A stretch of DNA of 64,000 nt from Tanypteryx hageni (lineage: Eukaryota; Arthropoda; Insecta; Odonata; Petaluridae), in NCBI GenBank assembly GCA_028673005.1, contig CM054117.1:35480061-35544060 (forward strand), written 5' to 3'. A model generated the notes under the pieces. That model saw only the letters and a program-made list of their open reading frames with translations, was not told the origin of the DNA and did no database searches. Below are positions 57,286 to 64,000 of the stretch, one piece after another; position 1 is the first letter of the stretch, and each line of letters starts with the position of its first letter. Made by a program: the position numbers and the translations under genes.

Positions 57286-59199
57286 TTAGCTTTGATCCTA
57301 TGCACCATCGTATTGATTTCTTCAGCTGCGGTGCATGGCTCTCCAGCGTCTGATGGTAAAAAAATACTTTTTACATTACTCCAGAATGTCACATATATGT
57401 GCCACACGAATATTTCTTCATTAAATGAAAATTCGTTCGCGGTTTACTTAGATTTATCATCTGTAAATAAAACCTCATTCTCCAAATTAAAACATCTCTT
57501 GCTTCGCGAGATCAAAATTCGGGATACAAATCATTCGATAAAATTCATAAACTTCCTAATAGAATTTACTGTCCTAATAATATAACTAAAATCATTTAAA
57601 TCACAATCCCATTAATGTATTTATCTTCCAACTTTTCTTTACTTTATTATTACTTTATATCAATCATCTTATCAATTACTTAATAAACTTAGAAGAGAAA
57701 ATTTCTATCACCCGACACCTATTCTCCTTAACCTTACTATTCGTATTCTAATTGCCTTTGACGTTAACTTTTTAAATGATGATTATTTTATCGGTGGAAG
57801 GAAACAGTCGAAATGTCATAATATTCGATTCGAGATATTTAATGCCGACAAATTCATATTTCTTACTTGAAATGTGATATTAAAATCGTCACTGCTAGAG
57901 GCTATATTAAGAATTTAGACTTTGGGTACGATACAACTAAGTCCGTAGGTAACTTCCAGTTCGTCTAAATACGAATAATGCATGACAAGGCCTCCCACGA
58001 TAAATCTTCTCTGTCAAATGAAATGTTCCCTTTACCTTCAAACATTCTTTTCATACTTAATAAACTGATGCTCTCTCCAGCATGAGAAGAAATTATATAA
58101 TTCCATTTCAATGTACATTTCATTTTAATATTCTAATCTCAACTAGCCGTGGGAGTAACTGTGGTGAAATGTATTTTTAGGCTCGATTCCAAAGGAAATA
58201 GTCGTATGAAATGGTGTTGTCTGTGACTGTGTACGTATGTCCCCTAATACCAACTTTTGCATCAACGGACGGATTTTCATGAAACGTGGTATGAGGCTCG
58301 TGCTATCACGATTCACCACCGAGGTATATTTTATTTCGCGAAAATTGAAGTCCCGGGTTCGATTCAAGGTACGTCTTTCCCTATTTGTTTTACATAGGAA
58401 GTCTCAAATACTTTTTCTTTCTTTAATACTTACAATATCTTAAAATTGTTATATCGTGGCGATGTTTGTATTGTTCTAAGGAGAAAAGAATGTAAATTCT
58501 TATTCTTATCACCGAATTTGGATAATTGATCGTATTTTCTTGAATTTCAAATAAAACATAGCGTTTTTGCGTTTTAAATCGCATTTTATCGGATTGTTGC
58601 CATGGAGACGATTATTACCGAACTCGGCTTGAGCATAGACGATTGGATCAAATGGATTATTTTCTTTTACGCTCAACTGTCCTTCAGTAATAGACAGTTG
58701 ATCCATACATTTTAACGTATAAACAGTAACATTTATTAAATTCGTTTATTTAAAAAATACATGCAAAATAAATCAGAAAGACATTTTGATATTGCTTTTA
58801 GTATTTTAAACCTGATAATGCTCTATTAATTTGTTATCCAATTTTTCCCTATCACTTATAAACTAGGAATTTCAAGTGGTATTTATGGTATGAGAATTCC
58901 TTGGTATGACCAACACACTCAGAAACATTTCCTTTCAATATAAGTAATCGATTCGGGACGTCAACTTTGGGAAACCAGACTGCATTAGTCCTGGTTTGGA
59001 CTTCTCCTTAAAGTGACTTGTTGATTGAAAGATCCTCCATCTTGTTTTTATTGCAGATCTTCAGGTACCAGAAGAAAATTTATTTTTATTCTGTGGCTGC
59101 CAAGGAAAAGCAGCTCAGTGCAACACTTATTGCATATCCATTGGTAAAACAAGCGGAGCTTGCTCAACAGTGAATCCTCAACTCTGTCTTTGCGCATGA
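57286..59199 (+). pseudogene. unit 5: defensin-like gene lacking promoter, first exon and start codon (remnant 57286-57355, exon 59057-59199)
   Basis: The remnant of the signal exon begins at codon L-A-L-I-L and runs to the phase-1 donor at 57356. Its first six or so codons, including the start, are replaced by a piece that matches the distal upstream region of unit 6 (near 61747-61810), with an in-frame TAA just before. No TATA box or first exon precedes it. The mature exon (after TTGCAG, 59057; TGA 59197-59199) is intact: D-L-Q-V-P-E-E-N, then C-x-C-x6-C-x3-C-x9-C-x7-C-x-C as in unit 3, and AATAAA at 59356. The coding part may have been functional until recently. Expression would now need a new promoter and start. 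The intron carries repeat R. Confidence 0.82.
58175..58650 (+). repeat. dispersed repeat R in unit 5 intron
   Basis: From GATTCCAAAGGAAATAGTCG through TTTTGCATCAACGGACGGAT, GGTTCGATTCA (58356-58366) and TTTACATAGGAAGTCTCAAA to ATTGTTGCCATGGAGACG. The insertion point, just after the GTGGTGAAATG run, is the same as in unit 6 and is empty in units 3 and 4. Confidence 0.78.
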
Positions 59200-59361
59200 A
59201 GAGCGCTTCTGAATAATGGGCACCTGGAAATCGAAACTCGCTGACTCTTCAAGGGAAATAATCAGATAATGTAAATTACAATGTTAATCGTCGATGTCAT
59301 GTCATGAACTGAAATACTGTATTTCATATTCGACATGTGTAATAAAGACAAATTTAATAAA

Positions 59362-61200
59362 GAGAACACCTAATTAAACTATAATTTATATATGTACACA
59401 TTTATTTATTAAGTATAAAGAACGGGTCCCTGGCGTTGAGTAATTCCTCGCAAACCCGGCTCCGTTTCCTTTCCACCTTAGGATTAGTGCTCGTGCGATT
59501 GAGTGAGTGAATCTGTGAGTGACATCAGGTCCCTGGCGTGGCGTAACAACCCCTAAACCTGTAAGTTTATAATTTTTACTGTCCCCCTGCAAATGAATTA
59601 TTTCTAATTGTACTGCATAAGGCTATTAAATTTGTACATTTTACTAGTACCTACAAAAATGAAGAAATAATAAAATTCTACAAGTCACTTTATCGGTTAA
59701 ACCGAACCGCGATACCAACGGAACCACTGTCAAAGCTAAATTCTGAACCGCGCCACGAATGAAACCAAACCGCGAACCAAAATACTCTGATATTCTCAAT
59801 GGTTCACTGCTCTGGATGAATGGTAGAAATACGAGTGAAAGATGTACTCTCTTGGTGATAATCTATAACCGAGTTTCTCAATCAGTGGTACTCATCCCCA
59901 AAGCGGTACGAGAGATGCATTTGGGGGTACTTCATTTCCTATTTGAAAATAACATTGTCTTATAATGTCATAATTATTTTTAAAATATATTATGAAATCT
60001 TATAAATCTGAAATTCAGGATCATAGCGCATGTTTATGTAATTTAATTTCCCTGGTTTATATATAATTCACTTGGTCAGAGTAGATAATTTGGTCGATTA
60101 TGAGAGAAGGGGGGAGGGGGGAGTGTGCAAGAAGAATAGGAGCAAATGGTAGTTCACTTCAGCGCCTAGTTTCATATTCATGAAACCATTACTTTTGGAC
60201 CTTGTTTTACTAACAACATTCGAGGGCGCCAGAAGAGGCCATTTTGACATTATACTAGCGTTCCATTAAAATTAAATTAATAGCGAGAAACGCAACCTGA
60301 TCCTTAAACTCAAACTCTAAATAACTCAGTTACTAAATAGCCTTTACTGAACAAATATTTAGTATTCATCAGAACTTCTATTGGTACATGCATAAAATAA
60401 AATAAAAACAATTTTTGATAGCATAATATTTGGGGATGAAATTCAGAGAAATATCTAAAATTAACAAGCTACGAAGGCAATTCTGGAAAAGATTGACTCG
60501 GCTCAGAATTCAAACGAACAATTCCCGGGAATCATTCAAATTTTCCCGGTAATCGAGAATAAGAAATATCGAGTAAATTCCCAGGAACTAGGAACGAGAA
60601 TTCCGTTCCAAAACTAGTTGCTAATCACGGCTATATAGACTAGTCAAATTAGACATTTTAGGGGAAATAATTCGTACAGTTTTGAAACTTGGCACATTTG
60701 TCCGTTAGTGCAACCTAACCAACATACCTATCAAAAGTTGTCACGCCTGACGTGTACCCGTCGGCTGTTTTGGCGCAAAAATGGCCGCCGGAGAACGAAC
60801 CGCGACTAGCCTTTCGCGAATAACTCGGAAACGGTCAAATCTACAGCGAAAATTTCCGTAGAGAAACTTGTAGAGAATAAAATTTCCTACAAGAAAGGTT
60901 CTTTGCCGATAGTAACCGAATAAGCTAGGACTCGAAGGAACTTGGGACAAAAGATGCTTCCTCGAGCGACCCAAGGGATTCGTACCGAGGCCTAACCGCG
61001 TCCTCCTCTACAAGTGTGAACGCATTTGGGACTTTTCCATAGAAACCCCATTGAAAATAAGACTTATATTTTGGCCTGAAATGTCCCAACCCAACCCGAC
61101 CGTCCCTCCACTGTGAACCAGCCTTAGTTTACATATTAGACGCAGGCTGAATTTGGAAATTAATTTTCTGGGAAAAAAGTGCGTCTCATAGACCAAAAAA
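59362..61200. other. intergenic DNA between units 5 and 6
   Basis: TGCAAATGAATTATTTCTA and the following bases to about 59665 match 27764-27838 downstream of unit 3, so the downstream flank was duplicated too. Near 59895 CAGTGGTACTCATCCCCAAA resembles a hAT MITE terminus. Bases 60.72-61.01 kb are CpG-rich against the AT-rich surroundings (TTTCGCGAATAACTCGGAAA, ATGGCCGCCGGAG) and have no coding frame I recognise; a mobile-element 5' region is possible. Confidence 0.45.
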
Positions 61201-62420
61201 TAGAGTACACCTCTTTCCCCTATATTTTTAATTTCACATTCGACCTTCCACTGAATGGGATTTCAAATTACCCCATAACAACTATTCGGGATTTAATATT
61301 TCTGGTTCATTAATATACGGATTTAGTTGTAGTTATATATTTGATATTACAGAATTTTTCACAGATTTAAATATACCGTTCTATTATTTCCGACAGACCC
61401 CTCCCTCCTCGTTCTACCGAACTAATAACGCTACTACTAAAACCAAAAAGACTCGGTAAGCTTTTTCCGCTTTATCTGACCAAATATTTCCCAAGTCTGT
61501 CAGAAAAATTACGTTTGAACCAATGTACCATTAATTAACATGAATTCCATCATTTATATGGGGTTTTAATTTAGTATTGCGTTTCAAAAATTCTAGTTAA
61601 ATATTGGCAATAATCTTAGGCTTGACATCCACGTTATTTTCTTCTCCTCCTCGCTCTCAAGAGGTTAATGATGCGCTATTACTACTCAGAGATACGAATT
61701 TAAATGCAATTCAATAGGTTGTAATAATATATGATGATCACAATAACTAAAGGCATTTAAAGATATTCCCAAGTCACACCACCAAATACACAATAAATAC
61801 AAATCATTACCACAAACCGAACACAGTATGACACCGTTTAATCCGTTCAAATCTTACACCCAATTCGAAGAGGTAAAATTCGACAACCGAAACATCCCAT
61901 TCCCCATAACATAAAAATGACGTCCCTTTGAGTAGAGGCTACATAGTTATCGTCGTAGACTTCTGAATTGTGACTATTTCCAGGAAAACCTACGCACGAA
62001 TAAAAAGCGCTTTCAAATTCCCTGTAATAAAATACCTCAAACAATGAATTGTTTACGACGATGGGGTAACGTCTCTTTTTCCGCTTCTGCAATATTGACG
62101 CTCGTGTGGGCCAAATGAACGTATAAATATCAGAAGATTTCGGCTACTGTGTAGTCGCATAACAAATCAGCTTCCACAATCAGAGGTGAGTAGCGTCCCC
62201 ATAAGAATATTCATTATATCCTTATAAAAATTAATATTGCAATTACTCCCGCACTACTGACAAGTGTAAAGAAGTAATAGAAGTAAGCAATCACATTAAT
62301 TCTCTAATCGATCTATCGTTACAGTTACTTGTAACATAAAACTTATTGTTCCTACCTACCGATATTTCCAAGACGAAAAAAATTCCTCCTTTAAAATAAA
62401 TCAGAATTACGTGCGACTTT
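61201..62420 (+). repeat. diverged third copy of the promoter block (unit 6)
   Basis: It aligns in order with 18.95-20.22 kb and 33.52-34.79 kb: CATTCGACC at the left, then CAAATATTTCCCAA.TCTG, AAAATTACGT, TCTCAAG, CAATAAAATACCTCAAA, the TATA region and TCTCTAATCGAT in intron 1. It carries many substitutions and indels, clearly more than between units 3 and 4. Confidence 0.8.
62049..62185 (+). promoter_or_regulatory. unit 6 core promoter and non-coding first exon
   Basis: TATAAATA lies at 62122-62129 and the donor GTGAGT starts at 62186 after CAGAG. The forkhead-type TTGTTTAC (62049-62056) and the GACGA following it are kept at the same distance (about 73 bases) as in units 3 and 4, although the surrounding sequence has diverged. 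Confidence 0.7.
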
Positions 62421-62953
62421 AATATACATACATACACAGGCAATCACAAACACACGCACACACACACAGAAATACATACAATGCAATATGGGAAACTGTT
62501 TCAATTGCAAAATACGAATACCTCGTCGCTCTTTAATTTCTATGGGCCAATCGGTTCACCTCAACAGATCGTTTCGCCTCATCCCACTTCACCGCTACGC
62601 CTTAAATCGTCATCTCCACATTTATAGTCTTCCTACATATAATGTGCTACAATTACCGAATCTTAATAACATAAATGCACACTTTCCCACGCAAGCGCGC
62701 TCGATACGATTAATTTGGTCATAAACTACGTCGTTACATTATTGCTTATTTCACGGATGAAAAATATTTTACATCCTATACGGGATGATTCCTGTTTTTA
62801 AAAATACGCATTGTATATACCTATGTTTCCATGAGAAAATTCGTGTAATAATGACAATGTTGTTCTTACAGGAAAAATGGAATACTCACGTCAATCTCCG
62901 ACAATAATTATTTTCTTTTTCTTCCCGCACAGATTCCGGATCATTTCGTCGAG

Positions 62954-63041
62954 ATAAATAAATTAGCTCGTATAGCTTTGATCCTATGCACCATCGTAAT
63001 GATTTCTTCAGCTGCGGTGGATAAATCTCCTGCGCCTGATG
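62954..63041 (+). pseudogene. unit 6: defensin-like signal exon with ATA instead of ATG, continues beyond window
   Basis: The exon begins at 62933 after CCGCACAG. The position of the start codon reads ATA (62954-62956), and the next codons N-K-L-A-R-I-A-L-I-L are as in units 3 and 4. The exon ends in phase 1 before GT at 63042. The next in-frame ATG is codon 16, inside the hydrophobic core, and would give a very short signal sequence. The intron (63042 to the window end) closely matches that of unit 5, and the mature exon is not in the window. It may be a pseudogene, may use the internal ATG, or may carry a single sequencing or allelic change. Confidence 0.75.
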
Positions 63042-63854
63042 GTAAAAAAAAATACTTTTTACATTACTCCAGAATGTCACATATATCTGCCAAACGAATA
63101 TTTCTTCTTTAAATGAAAATTCGTTAGCGGTTAATTCATATTTATCATCAGTAAATACAAGCTCATTCTCCAAATTAAAATATCAAAATTCGGGATAAAA
63201 ATCATTCGCTAAAATTGATAAATTTCTTATTAGAATTTACTCTCCTCATTAAATAACTAAAATCATGTAAATCACTATCCCATTCATGTATTTATCTTCC
63301 AACTTTTCTTTACTTTAATATTACTTTATATCAATCATCTTATCAATTACTTAATAAACTTAGAAGAGAAAATTTCTATCACCCGAAACCTATGCTCCTT
63401 ATCCTTACTATTCGTATTCTAATTGCTTTTGACGCTAACTCTTTAAATGATGGCTATTTTATCGGTGGAAGGAAACAGTCGAAATGTCATAATATTCGAT
63501 TCGAGATATTTAATGCAGACAAATTCATATTTCTTACTTGAAATGTGATATTAAAATCGTCACTGCTAGAGGCTATATTAAGAATTTAGACTTTGGGTAC
63601 GATACAACTAAGTCCGTAGGTAACTTCTGGTTCGCCTAAATACGAATAATACATGACATGGCCTCCCACGATAAATCTTCCCTGTCAAATGAAATGTTCC
63701 CTTTATCTTTAAACATTCATTCCATACTTAATAAACTGATGCTCTCTCCAGCTTGAGAAGAACTTATATAATATCATTTCAATGTACATTTCATTTTAAT
63801 ATTCTAATCTCAAATACCAGTTGGAGAAACTGTGGTGAAATGCATTTTTAGGCT

Positions 63855-64000
63855 GGATTCCAAAGGAAATAGTCTTATGAAATGGTCCTGTCTGTGACTG
63901 TGTACGTAAGTCCCCTAATACCAACTTTTGCATCAATGGACGGATTTTCATGAAACGTAGTATGAGGCTCGTGCTATCACGGTTCACCCCCGGGGTATAT
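63855..64000 (+). repeat. dispersed repeat R in unit 6 intron, cut by window end
   Basis: Same insertion point and nearly the same sequence as 58175-58320 (GATTCCAAAGGAAATAGTC, then TTTTGCATCAATGGACGGAT). The insertion therefore predates the duplication that made units 5 and 6. Confidence 0.78.

Noticed and set aside
1..64000. CRISPR array, bacterial operons or a prokaryotic mobile island
   Set aside because: Tandem arrays here have no unique spacers, the genes are spliced, and all mobile elements are eukaryotic classes.

Overview
The window is arthropod, most likely insect, nuclear DNA. It is AT-rich, has phase-1 spliced introns with GT/AG borders, long (TA)n tracts, and is crowded with Helitrons, hAT and pogo-like DNA transposons and CR1, RTE and jockey-type LINEs. 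There is no bacterial-style gene organisation. The species cannot be fixed from this sequence. The cysteine spacing of the host genes is that of ancient invertebrate-type defensins (dragonfly, scorpion, tick, mussel), which is compatible with an early-branching insect such as an odonate, but that is inference.

Host content is a tandem cluster, all on the + strand, of small secreted cysteine-rich (CS-alpha-beta, defensin-like) peptide genes. The complete architecture is a short non-coding first exon behind a TATA box, an exon with the signal peptide and the start of a pro-region ending in a phase-1 GT donor, and an exon with the mature peptide. Unit 1 (exons at 2.0 and 3.2 kb) is intact in its coding exons. 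Unit 2 is an orphan signal-peptide exon at 6.1 kb. Unit 3 (promoter 19.87 kb, coding 22.96-23.92 kb) is intact. Unit 4 (promoter 34.44 kb, coding 43.34-47.39 kb) is intact but stretched to about 13 kb by transposons in both introns. Unit 5 (57.29-59.20 kb) has lost promoter, first exon and start codon by deletion but keeps a perfect mature-peptide exon. Unit 6 (promoter 62.12 kb) has an ATA in place of the start ATG, and its last exon lies beyond the window. A block of about 1.33 kb holding the promoter and first exon is nearly identical between units 3 and 4 (18.92-20.25 and 33.49-34.83 kb). A diverged third copy precedes unit 6.

Layout: 0-2 kb, tRNA-like sequence, a 50-bp tandem array and a terminal-inverted-repeat element carrying a 48-bp minisatellite; 2-6.2 kb, units 1 and 2; 6.2-15.5 kb, transposon wreckage (Helitron helicase, a pogo-like element with TA duplications, a second pogo fragment, a 2-kb imperfect palindrome); 15.57-17.59 kb, a 5'-truncated RTE LINE with target-site duplications; 18.9-24.1 kb, unit 3; 24.59-27.62 kb, a complete but dead hAT element; 27.8-33.5 kb, a Helitron and dispersed repeats; 33.5-47.6 kb, unit 4 with its intronic Helitrons, an intact CR1-type LINE ORF of 1000 codons, nested MITEs and an antisense RTE; 49.96-54.70 kb, a second hAT with a jockey fragment inside; 55.4-57.2 kb, repeats and a hairpin MITE; 57.3-64 kb, units 5 and 6.

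The most interesting points are: the defensin cluster with a seventh cysteine in three members; the concentration of amino-acid-changing differences in the mature peptide of units 3 and 5 although their 3' UTRs are nearly identical; a forkhead/FOXO-type TTGTTTAC site conserved in all three promoters; Helitrons inserted end to end; and a short tRNA-T-arm-like module (GGTTCGATTCC type) recurring in about ten otherwise different mobile repeats.
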